Below are positions 44,358-52,768 of a DNA stretch of 64,000 nucleotides, in pieces. The notes beneath the pieces were generated by a model. The model was not told the DNA's origin and ran no database searches. It saw only the letters and a program-made list of their open reading frames with translations. The position numbers were made by a program, and so were the translations under genes. Source of the DNA: CAZKSN01 sp964555585 (GTDB lineage Bacteria; Bacillota_I; Bacilli_A; RF39; UBA660); assembly GCA_964555585.1 (NCBI GenBank), contig CAZKSN010000001.1, forward strand, positions 1 to 64,000. The letters run 5' to 3'. Numbering within the stretch: the first letter of the stretch is position 1; each line of letters opens with the position of its first letter.

Positions 44358-46748
44358 TTAAAGATTATCGTCCTCTGTAGATAAAATATGTACTGTGCTT
44401 TCTTCGCTAGACCAGGTCCAATTCCTGATTTCAGGCATGTCTTCACCATATTCTCTAATGAATGCATTATGTTCTGTGAGTTTTTTATTAAATATAACCT
44501 TAATATTCTGAGTATTCTGAAGATTAGGAACTTTATCCAGTACATCAATCGCCAAGTGATACCTGTCAATTTTATTTAATACAACCATATCAAAAGGAGT
44601 TGTTGTAGAGCCCTCCTCATTAAATCCATGAACGCTTACATTACGGTTGTTTCTTTTAAATATTAATCTATGAATTAACTCGTCATATCCATGGAAAGCA
44701 AATACTATCGGTTTATCCTTAGTGAAATAATAATCATATGCTTCGTTTGTTAAACCATGAGGGTGGTCATCTGGAGGCAATAATTTCATTAAGTCAAATA
44801 CATTAATTACTCTAATCCTTAAATCTGGAACATACTGATTCAATAATTTCACTGCTGCCATTGTCTCAAGCATTGGAACATCACCAGCACTAACCATAAT
44901 TATATCCGGATTTTCTCTTGAAGCAAAAGGTAAAATACTTAATCCGTTTTTGCAGTGTTCTAAAGCCTCCTGTTTATTGAACCATTGTAAATTTGGCTGT
45001 TTTCCTGCAACTATTACATTTATATATTGTTTACTCTTCAAACAGTGCTCAGTAGTACTTAAAATTGTATTAACATCAACTGGTAAATAAACTCTTATAA
45101 CATCAGCTTTTTTATTTAGTACATGATCTATGAAACCTGGTTCCTGATGTGAATATCCATTGTGATCCTGTCTCCATACATGGGAAGACAATAAATAATT
45201 CAATGATGCTATTGGTTTTCTCCAGGAAATTCTATTTGAAACACTCAGCCATTTGGCATGCTGATTGAACATTGAATCAATAATATGAATAAATGCCTCA
45301 TAACAGGAGAAAAAACCATGCCTTCCGGTTAACAGATATCCTTCAAGCATTCCCTGACATTGATGTTCACTCAGCATTTCAATTACTCTTCCATCTTTAC
45401 TGAGCTTATCATCAGTATCATAAATATCTTCCATCCAAACACGATTAGTAACATCTAAAACATCTTGCCAGCGATTAGAGTTTAATTCATCTGGACTAAA
45501 TATTCTAAAATTTCTGTTGCTGTCATTCTTTACAATTACATCTCTTAAGTAGCTTCCCATTACTTTAGTATTTTCGTTAAAAACAGTGCCAGGTATAAAA
45601 TTAGCCATCATATAATCCTCTATATTTGGTAATTCCAGTTCTTTTAGTAATAATCCTCCATTTGCATATAAACTGCCACTCATTCTTAAATTTCTTTCTG
45701 GTAACAATTCCTTTAATGCACTGATTAACTTGCCGTCTTCATCAAACAGCTTTTCAGGTTCATAACTTTTCAACCAGTCTTCTAGCAGTCTTAAATGTTC
45801 TTCACTTTCAATTTTAGATATTGGAACTTGATGTGATCTGAAAGAACCTTCTGTAACTTTTCCATCTACAATACTTGGACAAGTCCAGCCTTTTAAAGTC
45901 TTTAATATAATCATTGGCCACTGAGGTCTTACATTTCCGTTAACCAAAGCGCTAACTTTAATATTTCTTATATCTTCAAATACCATATCTAAAGTTTCTG
46001 CCATTAATAAGCTTATTTCCTCTTCATTAGTCCCTTCAACAAAATATGGCTTATAACCATAACCTATCATTAAAGCTTCCAGTTCATTCTTACTAATCCT
46101 TGATAATATTGTTGGATTTGCTATTTTATACCCGTTTAAATGTAATATAGGCAAAACTGTTCCATCATTCAAAGGATTAATGAATTTATTTCCATGCCAA
46201 CTGGTTGCCAAAGGACCGGTTTCTGCCTCTCCATCACCTACTACACAAACTGCTATTAAATCTTTATTATCTAATACAGCTCCGTAGGCATGTGATAAAC
46301 AATAACCTAATTCTCCACCTTCATTTATTGAACCTGGAGTTTCAGCAGATACATGGCTTGGAACTCCACCTGGAAATGAAAACTGTTTAAACAGTTTTTT
46401 CATTCCTTCCTCATCTTCAGTTATATTTGAATAAAATTCAGTATATAATCCCTCCAGATATGAATTAGCTAAGATTGAAGGTCCTCCATGACCTGGTCCA
46501 GTTATAAAAAGAATATTTGAATTGTTGTTTTTTATTATTCTATTTAAATGTGCATAAATAAAGTTTAAACCGGGAGTGGTTCCAAAATGTCCTAATAATC
46601 TAGGCTTCACATCTTTAAATGTTAAAGCTCTTCTCAATAATGGATTATCCATTAAATATATTTGCCCTACTGATAAATAAGTGGCAGCCTTCCAATATTG
46701 GTTTATTTTTATAATTTCATCTTTAGTAATAGTACTATTCATATTCAC
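44358..46748 (-). CDS. xfp: Xylulose-5-phosphate/fructose-6-phosphate phosphoketolase
   Basis: ThDP enzyme (796 residues) that cleaves xylulose-5-P (and often fructose-6-P) with phosphate to acetyl-phosphate plus a shorter sugar phosphate. Family motifs: ITGPGHGGPSILANSYLEG (~80), GDGEAETGPLATSWHGNKF (ThDP and Mg site), RPQWPMIILKTLKGWTCP, SSHVWRQDHNGYSHQEPGF and HGFNEEGSTTTPFDM. Length is normal. It stands as a single-gene unit with terminator, and with rpe it suggests a heterofermentative or bifid-type carbon route. Confidence 0.97.
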   Translation of the reverse strand: MNMNSTITKDEIIKINQYWKAATYLSVGQIYLMDNPLLRRALTFKDVKPRLLGHFGTTPGLNFIYAHLNRIIKNNNSNILFITGPGHGGPSILANSYLEGLYTEFYSNITEDEEGMKKLFKQFSFPGGVPSHVSAETPGSINEGGELGYCLSHAYGAVLDNKDLIAVCVVGDGEAETGPLATSWHGNKFINPLNDGTVLPILHLNGYKIANPTILSRISKNELEALMIGYGYKPYFVEGTNEEEISLLMAETLDMVFEDIRNIKVSALVNGNVRPQWPMIILKTLKGWTCPSIVDGKVTEGSFRSHQVPISKIESEEHLRLLEDWLKSYEPEKLFDEDGKLISALKELLPERNLRMSGSLYANGGLLLKELELPNIEDYMMANFIPGTVFNENTKVMGSYLRDVIVKNDSNRNFRIFSPDELNSNRWQDVLDVTNRVWMEDIYDTDDKLSKDGRVIEMLSEHQCQGMLEGYLLTGRHGFFSCYEAFIHIIDSMFNQHAKWLSVSNRISWRKPIASLNYLLSSHVWRQDHNGYSHQEPGFIDHVLNKKADVIRVYLPVDVNTILSTTEHCLKSKQYINVIVAGKQPNLQWFNKQEALEHCKNGLSILPFASRENPDIIMVSAGDVPMLETMAAVKLLNQYVPDLRIRVINVFDLMKLLPPDDHPHGLTNEAYDYYFTKDKPIVFAFHGYDELIHRLIFKRNNRNVSVHGFNEEGSTTTPFDMVVLNKIDRYHLAIDVLDKVPNLQNTQNIKVIFNKKLTEHNAFIREYGEDMPEIRNWTWSSEESTVHILSTEDDNL

Positions 46749-46789
46749 TCCTTATTATAATTTAATTATATCTTATAAATAAAAAATAA

Positions 46790-46822
46790 TAAATAAAAAA
46801 CTTAGAATTTAATTTCTAAGTT
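46790..46822 (-). terminator. Intrinsic terminator after lysS
   Basis: AACTTAGAA / TTCTAAGTT (9 bp, 6-nt loop) followed by TTTTATTTATT. Confidence 0.9.
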
Positions 46823-46829
46823 CCGTAAA

Positions 46830-48392
46830 TTATTTTAATAAACTAATTATTTTATTCTTATCAATCGCTATTAGAAATAAACCTAATTTTGGTCCCTTAT
46901 CACTTGCTAATAATAACTGATATAGTATCTGAAAATATCTTTTTTGAGTATGTTTCAATAATTGTTCATCACTAACATCTATGTCTGACTTCACCACATT
47001 GTACAATTCTGTCTGTAATTCATCAGAAGATGAATATTCCCTTTGTAACAATTCTATTGTTTTAACAAGCCAGCTTTTCTCTAAATCTGTTAATGTACTA
47101 TAGAATTCTTCATTTTTTTCTGTTAATACATTCACTTGATAATCACTTCCATAGTTTTCTATCCAATATTTTGCCAATTCAAGTCTGTTTGAAAATTCAA
47201 CAGTGCTACAATCAATATTTTCCTTAGATAATAATACTTTTAATAATTCTACATCATAATTTACTATCGGCAGGAATGTTGCCAAATAATTGAAACTTGG
47301 ATTTTTTAAATAATCTTCTTTTACATCTGTCAAATCTAAAATATTTCTGTTTTTTTCATCAATCGTATTATCAAAATATATTTTAACCCATCTGTCAAAT
47401 TCACTATAATATCTTATTACATCATTATCAAGAGCTATATCAAAAGCTGCCATAGGCTTGTATTTTGCATAAAACCACCAAATAATATTTTTATCATATA
47501 CTTTTAATAAATCAGTTAATGTTAGTACATTTCCTGTAGATGAAGACATTTTTGCTCCGCCACCCTTTATTCCTATAAAATTATAAGGAATATAATAAGG
47601 TGTTTGATAATTAAATATTTCTTTCACTATTCTTTCAGAAATCTTCTTACTTCCATTATCAGCCGAATGATCTGCTCCTCCTGTTTCAAAAGTAACTCTT
47701 TCAACCATCCATCTCATTGGCCAATCAACTTTCCATTGAAGTTTGATATTATCTGCATTATTAATGTTTATTGTTTCTTTGTGACCACAGGTACATTCAT
47801 ATTCTACTTCACTGGTTTCAGAATTATAATTAACTACTTTTGTAGAATCTTTCTTACATTTATGACAGTAAATGCTTATAGGATAGAAATTTTTCTTTTC
47901 TCCCTCTTCTGCATCCTGAGTTCTAAACTCATCAATTATATCAAATATTTCAAATCTCTTTTCCATAGCCAATTTAATATATTGATTATATCTTCCAGAC
48001 CTGTATTCCTTAGCCTGATAAATGCATTCAACTTCAACATCCATAGCCTTTAATTCATCCAAGAATTTTTTTTCCATATATTCAGCATAGGATTCATTTT
48101 CTGTAAAAGGACTTGGAATGTCCACATATGGTAATCCAATATATTTTTCATATGATGAATCAATATTTCCAGGCACTTTTCTAAATCTGTCATAATCATC
48201 AAAAGATAAGATATATCTTACTTTTTTTCCTAATTTTTTTAATTCTTTTACAACTAAATAAGGAGTTGCAATTTCTCTAAAGTTGCCAATATGAACAAAA
48301 CCACTTGGGCTTACTCCACTCGCAACAACATATTCCTCTTCATTTGGTCTTTCTTTAATAATTTCTAAAGCTACTTCCTTAGCCCAATTCAT
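46830..48392 (-). CDS. lysK: Class I lysyl-tRNA synthetase
   Basis: Charges tRNA-Lys. This is the class I type usual in archaea and scattered bacteria, not the class II LysS. The HIGH motif reads SGFVHIGNFRE (~30), the KMSKS motif is GAKMSSSTGN (~285), a zinc-type cluster CHKCKKDS...CTCGH lies at ~175-207, and ETGGADHSADNGS is typical of the class I enzyme. At 520 residues it has a complete C-terminal anticodon-binding helical domain. No class II lysS is visible in the window. The 220-bp leader holds a Lys-rich mini-ORF and an attenuator-like terminator. Confidence 0.96.
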   Translation of the reverse strand: MNWAKEVALEIIKERPNEEEYVVASGVSPSGFVHIGNFREIATPYLVVKELKKLGKKVRYILSFDDYDRFRKVPGNIDSSYEKYIGLPYVDIPSPFTENESYAEYMEKKFLDELKAMDVEVECIYQAKEYRSGRYNQYIKLAMEKRFEIFDIIDEFRTQDAEEGEKKNFYPISIYCHKCKKDSTKVVNYNSETSEVEYECTCGHKETININNADNIKLQWKVDWPMRWMVERVTFETGGADHSADNGSKKISERIVKEIFNYQTPYYIPYNFIGIKGGGAKMSSSTGNVLTLTDLLKVYDKNIIWWFYAKYKPMAAFDIALDNDVIRYYSEFDRWVKIYFDNTIDEKNRNILDLTDVKEDYLKNPSFNYLATFLPIVNYDVELLKVLLSKENIDCSTVEFSNRLELAKYWIENYGSDYQVNVLTEKNEEFYSTLTDLEKSWLVKTIELLQREYSSSDELQTELYNVVKSDIDVSDEQLLKHTQKRYFQILYQLLLASDKGPKLGLFLIAIDKNKIISLLK

Positions 48393-48408
48393 AATAACAC
48401 CCTTTCTT

Positions 48409-48446
48409 AATAAAAAAGTGACCTAAATAATTGTTTTAGATCACTT
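48409..48446 (-). terminator. Attenuator terminator upstream of class I lysS
   Basis: AAGTGATCTAAA / TTTAGGTCACTT (12 bp with one G-U, 7-nt loop) followed by TTTTATT. It ends ~17 nt before the lysS ATG, so it must be overcome for lysS expression. Its 5' arm and loop (48439-48428) can pair instead with 48486-48475 inside the leader ORF. Confidence 0.85.
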
Positions 48447-48461
48447 ATATTTTTTATTTTT

Positions 48462-48545
48462 TTATAAAGATAAACTAAAACAATCAATGATATTAATTGA
48501 TTTCTTATTTTTTTTCATATTCTTTTTCATTTGATTGTTTTTCAT
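48462..48545 (-). CDS. Lysine-rich leader peptide of lysS
   Basis: A 27-codon ORF in the lysS leader: MKNNQMKKNMKKNKK then SINIIDCFSLSL. Seven of 27 codons are Lys, six of them (codons 7, 8, 11, 12, 14, 15) clustered between the two pairing segments of the leader. AAAGG is ~11 nt upstream of the ATG at 48545; an in-frame ATG at 48563 would add six residues. It ends at TAA 48464-48462, 15 nt before the attenuator stem. The sequence is AT-rich, so some Lys excess is expected by chance; the placement is the main evidence. Confidence 0.65.
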   Translation of the reverse strand: MKNNQMKKNMKKNKKSINIIDCFSLSL

Positions 48546-48570
48546 TAAGAATCTACCTTTCATAAAGTAA

Positions 48571-48599
48571 ATGATACACTATAAATTTTTATATGTCAA
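48571..48599 (-). promoter_or_regulatory. SigA-type promoter of the lysS leader
   Basis: Consensus TTGACA (48599-48594), 17-bp spacer and TATCAT (48576-48571). Transcription would start a few bases before the leader peptide's ribosome site. Confidence 0.85.
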
Positions 48600-48616
48600 T
48601 TTTAAAATTATTATAT

Positions 48617-50953
48617 TTATTCTGTTCTAAGTGCAATAACTGGATCTTTTTTTGCCGCAATCCTTGAAGGGAAGAAACCTGCTATTAATGTTAAAAACAT
48701 ACTTCCAAGTATGAGAAATAAGGCATTAAATATATTTAAACTGGCTATATTATCTATTTCTACTAAATTATAAATAACTTTATTTATCGGAATTGTAAGC
48801 AAATAAGAAACTATTATTCCCAGCAAACCTGATACAAACCCTATAATTAAAGTCTCTGCGTTGAACATTCTTGTAATATCTTTCTTTCTGGCTCCGATAC
48901 TTCTAAGTATTCCAATCTCCTTTGTTCTTTCAATAACAGAAACATAAGTGATTATTCCTATCATTATTGTTGAAACAACAAGTGAAATTGCTGCAAATCC
49001 TACAAGAACATACGTAACAGTGGCAATTAACTTTCCAACGGAAACTGATAAAGTTTCTGCTAAATCCGTATAAATAATTTGATCAGCCTCATTTTTATTT
49101 AAATTATATTCATCCAAATAGTCTTTAATTTTTTCTTTACTTTCAAAATCTTTAGGATAAATATTTATTCCGGTTGGCTGTGATAATATTCCCAAACTTA
49201 AATATCTTTTTTCTTTAGCATCACTGTCAGCAAAGTTCAAACTTGTTAGTACATCATAATCAACGGTGTTCTGATATTTAGCAATTTCAGAATTTTTAGA
49301 ATTTTCAACTATATAGTCAGTTAATTTTGTTGTATATACTATTCCTTCAGATAAATAGGAACTTGCAGCATTCTTTTTTATTCTAAGTATTCCAGTTACA
49401 GTAAGTTTTATGCCTGTATCCTTTTCATACACCTCTTCATATCTATCAGCACTTATTTTTGTATAAACATTATTTGATTTAACATAAAAATCATTATTAG
49501 GTATAACTTTCAATAGTTCTTTTCCTATAAAATCAGTCAGTTTATATTCTTCATCAGTAATTCCAAGTTTATCAAAAAAATCACTGCTTATCCTATTGTA
49601 TTCATCAACTACAATTGCAATTTCATTTTCTTCATTCGGTAGTTTTGAATTCTTTCCTATTAAATCATATAGGGATAATATAAAATCTTCATTATCCGGC
49701 ATTTCTTCAAAAAATGTATTATTATACATAAATAAATTATTATTTGAAGATAAATCATACAGTTTTACTCCTCCATCATTCTTTGTTAATAAATTTAATT
49801 CAATTGCTCTTATATAGGAAACATTATTTATAGAATCTGGAATATTATCCTTTATTTCATTTACATATTCTATATATTCCTCAGTTATTATATTTTTATG
49901 ATTAGTACTATTGGAATTTCTATCATAACTATAAATAACATTTTCATCAGTGTACTCTTCATAACTTTTATTTTCATTTAAAATATCATTTCTGGCAGTA
50001 AAATCTATATTTTGTTCATTCGTTGAAACTGTAACTGGAAAACCTGCAAGTGATTCAGACTGCATTTTATTTATATAATTGGTTAAGCCGTTTGATAATG
50101 ACAATACTAAGGCAACACCTATAATTCCAATGCTTCCTGCTATGGAAGTAATTATAGTTCTGTTCCTTTTTGTTAATAAATTTCTAAATGACAAAGATAA
50201 TGCAGTAACCCATGACATGGATGTTTTTTTATTCTTCTTGTTATTATTTCCTTCAATATCCTGTTCTTTAGTAGATTTTTTATTATCTGAAACAATATTT
50301 CCATCCAACAATTGTACTATTCTATTACTGTAGGTGTCTGCTAATTCTTGATTATGAGTAACCATTATTATTAATTTGGTCCTTGATATTTCTTTTAATA
50401 TTTCCATTATTTGAACGCTAGTTTTTGAATCAAGTGCACCTGTGGGTTCATCTGCAAGAATGATGCTCGGATTGTTTATAAGAGCTCTTGCAATAGCTAC
50501 TCTTTGCATTTGACCGCCAGACAGCTGATTTGGCTTTTTATTTATCTGATCAAGTAGTCCAACATCATTCAATACTTTTCTAGCCCTTCTTTTTCTTTCC
50601 TTTTTTGATATTCCGCTTAAGGTCAAAGCAATCTCAACATTTTGTAATACTGTTTGATGAGATATTAAATTATAACTTTGAAATACAAAACCTATTTGAT
50701 TATTTCTATAAGCATCCCAGTCTTTATCTTTATACTTTCTTGTTGAAACACCATTAATTATCAAGTCTCCTCTAGTATATTTATCAAGTCCGCCTATTAC
50801 ATTAAGTAAAGTGGTTTTTCCACATCCAGAAGGGCCTAAAATAGATACAAATTCATTTTGATTAAAATTCAATGTTATTTCTTTTAATGCTTCTACTTTT
50901 GTATCTCCTAAATCATATATTTTTTTAATTTTTTCTAACTTTAATTTTTCCAT
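48617..50953 (-). CDS. MacB/FtsX-type ABC transporter, fused ATPase and permease
   Basis: A 778-residue fusion. The N-terminal ATPase (~1-225) has Walker A GPSGCGKTTLLNVIGG, signature QLSGGQMQRVAIARAL and Walker B IILADEPTGALDS. The permease half has a first membrane helix (~265-290), a large extracellular domain (~300-640) and three C-terminal helices (~650-770) with VIERTKEIGILRSIGARKKD, the FtsX/MacB signature. Such transporters export peptides or lipoproteins or give antibiotic resistance; no sensor kinase is adjacent, so the substrate is open. Confidence 0.94.
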   Translation of the reverse strand: MEKLKLEKIKKIYDLGDTKVEALKEITLNFNQNEFVSILGPSGCGKTTLLNVIGGLDKYTRGDLIINGVSTRKYKDKDWDAYRNNQIGFVFQSYNLISHQTVLQNVEIALTLSGISKKERKRRARKVLNDVGLLDQINKKPNQLSGGQMQRVAIARALINNPSIILADEPTGALDSKTSVQIMEILKEISRTKLIIMVTHNQELADTYSNRIVQLLDGNIVSDNKKSTKEQDIEGNNNKKNKKTSMSWVTALSLSFRNLLTKRNRTIITSIAGSIGIIGVALVLSLSNGLTNYINKMQSESLAGFPVTVSTNEQNIDFTARNDILNENKSYEEYTDENVIYSYDRNSNSTNHKNIITEEYIEYVNEIKDNIPDSINNVSYIRAIELNLLTKNDGGVKLYDLSSNNNLFMYNNTFFEEMPDNEDFILSLYDLIGKNSKLPNEENEIAIVVDEYNRISSDFFDKLGITDEEYKLTDFIGKELLKVIPNNDFYVKSNNVYTKISADRYEEVYEKDTGIKLTVTGILRIKKNAASSYLSEGIVYTTKLTDYIVENSKNSEIAKYQNTVDYDVLTSLNFADSDAKEKRYLSLGILSQPTGINIYPKDFESKEKIKDYLDEYNLNKNEADQIIYTDLAETLSVSVGKLIATVTYVLVGFAAISLVVSTIMIGIITYVSVIERTKEIGILRSIGARKKDITRMFNAETLIIGFVSGLLGIIVSYLLTIPINKVIYNLVEIDNIASLNIFNALFLILGSMFLTLIAGFFPSRIAAKKDPVIALRTE

Positions 50954-51040
50954 TAAGTATCCTCTCTATAATATTATTATACTATATTTTCATTAATATC
51001 TTTTTTTTAATAGAAAATAATTATAAATTTTACATTTATA

Positions 51041-51068
51041 AAATAAAAAATCCTAATTAATAGGATTT
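51041..51068 (-). terminator. Intrinsic terminator after the zinc-ribbon gene
   Basis: AAATCCTA / TAGGATTT (8 bp, 5-nt loop) with a following TTTTATTTTAT run. Confidence 0.85.
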
Positions 51069-51074
51069 ATTTTA

Positions 51075-51452
51075 TCATCTCACTAATCTTCCATATTTAT
51101 CTTTTTCCCAATTGGTACCCATATAGCTTTTACTTATTTCTTTTTTCTTTAAGCAATGTGGACAAATAGAATATTCAACTATATATTCAACTTCACCATA
51201 TAAATCATCATCTCCATATCCGGCATCAGTATACGTTGATTGAATGCGTTTTTCTCTGTTATATGTCTTTTTATTATTTTTTTCTAGAGAATATCTTCCA
51301 CAATGTTCACACAAAACATAATTTTTTGTTTTTTCAATTACTATTTTTGGTATCCATTCAGCTTTCATTTTTTCTATAATTTGTATCTGCTTTTCAAGAG
51401 GAAATCCTTTAAGTGATTCATTTAAAAATTTTGTAAAATCTTCTTTATTCAT
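51075..51452 (-). CDS. Zinc-ribbon protein of unknown function
   Basis: A 125-residue soluble protein. The N-terminal half is helical (FTKFLNESLKGFPLEKQIQ); the second half has two CxxC pairs, CEHCGRYS (~49) and CPHCLKKKE (~97), that would bind one zinc, separated by a polar loop with DAGYGDDDLYGEVEY. No family was recognised; similar small ribbons occur in mobile elements. It has a perfect consensus promoter at 51499-51471 and its own terminator, so it is a single-gene unit at the edge of the tRNA island. Confidence 0.75.
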   Translation of the reverse strand: MNKEDFTKFLNESLKGFPLEKQIQIIEKMKAEWIPKIVIEKTKNYVLCEHCGRYSLEKNNKKTYNREKRIQSTYTDAGYGDDDLYGEVEYIVEYSICPHCLKKKEISKSYMGTNWEKDKYGRLVR

Positions 51453-51470
51453 TTTAACCTCCTAATTTAT

Positions 51471-51499
51471 ATTATATGTGTATTTATTACGCATGTCAA
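51471..51499 (-). promoter_or_regulatory. Consensus promoter of the zinc-ribbon gene
   Basis: Perfect TTGACA (51499-51494), 17-bp spacer and perfect TATAAT (51476-51471), 19 bp before the ATG with AGGAGG between. This is the closest match to consensus in the window. Confidence 0.9.
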
Positions 51500-51594
51500 T
51501 ATAAAAAATAATATTTATATTTATTTTAATATTGCTACAGTAAATTACTGTATATCTTCCAAACTTAAAAATCTCAATTCTTTCTAGAATTGAA

Positions 51595-51687
51595 CAGTCC
51601 TCTGATGCTTACCATGACTTTTCTGCCATTAAACTTTCTATTTACCCACACACAAATCTCTTTTCAATTTCAGGTGTGGGCACCATT
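51595..51687 (+). repeat. Left copy of a diverged inverted repeat built on tRNA-Thr sequence
   Basis: The stretch matches the minus strand of 52620-52740 with about 35 bp near-identity upstream of the tRNA (ATGACTTT-C-TGCCATTAAACTTTCTATTT, two or three changes), continuing through the tRNA acceptor and T-arm. Together the copies bracket the HD hydrolase gene. The 301-bp interval 51453-51754 otherwise holds the zinc-ribbon promoter, a hairpin (TCAATTCT / AGAATTGA, 51579-51596 region) and the HD gene promoter. Confidence 0.75.
51644..51685 (+). pseudogene. Truncated tRNA-Thr remnant
   Basis: ACCCACA at the 5' side and CTCTTTTCAATT, TGTGGGCACCA at the 3' side match the acceptor and T-arm of the intact tRNA-Thr at 52620-52694. 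About 33 nt covering the D-arm and anticodon arm are missing, so it cannot function. It is in the opposite orientation to the intact gene. Confidence 0.75.
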
Positions 51688-51754
51688 ATTTTATTTTATT
51701 GAGTTTGTAATATACAAATTATGATATAATAGTTTTAGTGATGGAGAATTAAAA

Positions 51755-52435
51755 ATGGAAAAAGAAAATCAAATTATATCTAATGCAATTGAATATACAA
51801 GAAAAATGTTTCAAAATGAAAGTAGTGGACATGATTTTTGGCATACATTGAGAGTTTATAATAATGCCACACAAATTGCACAGAATGAAAACTGTGATAT
51901 ATTCATAGTACAATTAGCAGCTCTCTTACATGATGTAGATGACCAAAAAATATTTGGAGGAACAGTTGGTCAGTACGATAATGCAAAACAATTTATGATA
52001 GATAATGAAATTGATGAAAATAAAATTAATCAAGTTTGTCAAATAATTAACAAAATTTCTTATAAAGGTGATCACATTGATGAAATTGATACCATAGAAG
52101 GAATGATAGTTCAAGATGCAGATAGATTAGATGCAATTGGGGCTATTGGTATTGCTAGAACTTTTGCTTTTGGTGGCAATAAAAACAGGGAAATGTATAA
52201 TCCAGAAATACCATATCAAGAACACATGACTGCTGAAGAATACAAAAATAACAATTCTTCAACTATAAATCATTTTTATGAAAAATTGCTAAAACTTAAA
52301 GACTTAATGAATACTGACACAGGAAAACAAATAGCAATTGATAGACATCATTTTATGGAACAATTTTTAGAACAGTTTTATAATGAGTGGGAAGGTAAAG
52401 ATTTATCAAAATGCAAAGGATATGAAAAACACTAA
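51755..52435 (+). CDS. HD-domain phosphohydrolase (YpgQ/YedJ-like)
   Basis: A 226-residue protein with the HD order of the YpgQ/YedJ group: GHDFWHTLRVYNNA (H, N-terminal metal His), AALLHDVDDQKIFGG (HD pair) and QDADRLDAIGAIGIART (second Asp), plus HHFMEQFLEQFYNEW near the end. Members hydrolyse nucleoside triphosphates or phosphate esters. It is on the plus strand against the general trend, with an extended -10 promoter (TGATATAAT at ~51730), GGAG ribosome site and terminator, all inside the tRNA-derived inverted repeat. Lateral origin is plausible. Confidence 0.9.
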   Translation: MEKENQIISNAIEYTRKMFQNESSGHDFWHTLRVYNNATQIAQNENCDIFIVQLAALLHDVDDQKIFGGTVGQYDNAKQFMIDNEIDENKINQVCQIINKISYKGDHIDEIDTIEGMIVQDADRLDAIGAIGIARTFAFGGNKNREMYNPEIPYQEHMTAEEYKNNNSSTINHFYEKLLKLKDLMNTDTGKQIAIDRHHFMEQFLEQFYNEWEGKDLSKCKGYEKH

Positions 52436-52455
52436 TTTTTTTGTTAGTGTTTTTT
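52425..52455 (+). terminator. Intrinsic terminator after the HD hydrolase gene
   Basis: AAAAACACTAA / TTAGTGTTTTT (11 bp, 8-nt loop) with a T run; it overlaps the last codons. Confidence 0.88.
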
Positions 52456-52572
52456 CATTTCAACAAATTAACTTGTTCAATTAATTGTTTAGTTGTTTTA
52501 TGAGTATATATTATAATCTTTAAATATCACAATATCATTTGTTGGTCGCTAAACTCACAATTTAATCATACA

Positions 52573-52602
52573 AATAAAAAACCACACATAATGAAATGTG
52601 CG
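52573..52602 (-). terminator. Intrinsic terminator of the tRNA-Arg/tRNA-Thr transcript
   Basis: CGCACAT / ATGTGTGG arms (one wobble) with a 6-nt loop, followed by TTTTTTATTTG, 18 nt after the CCA end of tRNA-Thr. Confidence 0.75.
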
Positions 52603-52619
52603 ATTTTGCTTGTAATATA

Positions 52620-52694
52620 TGGTGCCCACACCCTTAATTGAAAAGAGATTTGACCCTTACCATGGGTCTGTAATAACCATTATACTATGTGGGC
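52620..52694 (-). tRNA. tRNA-Thr (GGT)
   Basis: A full 75-nt cloverleaf on the minus strand. Acceptor GCCCACA/TGTGGGC, D-arm GTA...TAC, anticodon stem GACCC/GGGTC with loop ATGGTAA (anticodon GGT), T-arm CTCTT-TTCAATT-AAGGG, discriminator A and encoded CCA. It decodes ACC/ACU. Confidence 0.93.
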
Positions 52695-52740
52695 AAATAG
52701 AAAGTTTAATGGCAGGAAAGTCATGATAACTTATCATGCA
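52620..52740 (-). repeat. Right copy of the inverted repeat (contains intact tRNA-Thr)
   Basis: Covers the tRNA-Thr gene and ~45 bp upstream that match 51595-51687 in inverted orientation. It includes the ~33 nt of D-arm and anticodon arm absent from the left copy. Confidence 0.75.
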
Positions 52741-52768
52741 TCTGTTTTACCATTAAACTAAATCGGCA
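52695..52768 (-). other. tRNA-derived hairpin spacer between tRNA-Arg and tRNA-Thr
   Basis: This 74-nt spacer begins GCCGATT-TA-GTTTAATGGTAAAAC, which is the 5' half of a tRNA (acceptor strand, TA, D-arm). It does not continue into a matching 3' half. Instead it reads CATGATAA-G-TTATCATG and then CCATTAAACT, the reverse complement of a second D-arm-like sequence. The result is a ~30-bp-arm imperfect hairpin made of two inverted tRNA 5' halves. No functional tRNA can be folded from it. Confidence 0.6.

Noticed and set aside
44354..44569. 71-codon minus-strand frame at the end of the phosphoketolase gene
   Set aside because: It is an alternate frame of the conserved enzyme and has no separate ribosome site.
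47604..48053. 149-codon plus-strand open frame inside the class I lysS gene
   Set aside because: It is antisense to conserved synthetase sequence with no ribosome site or recognisable protein.
51595..52740. attL/attR sites of an integrated element at tRNA-Thr
   Set aside because: The repeats are inverted, not direct, and no integrase or phage gene lies between them.
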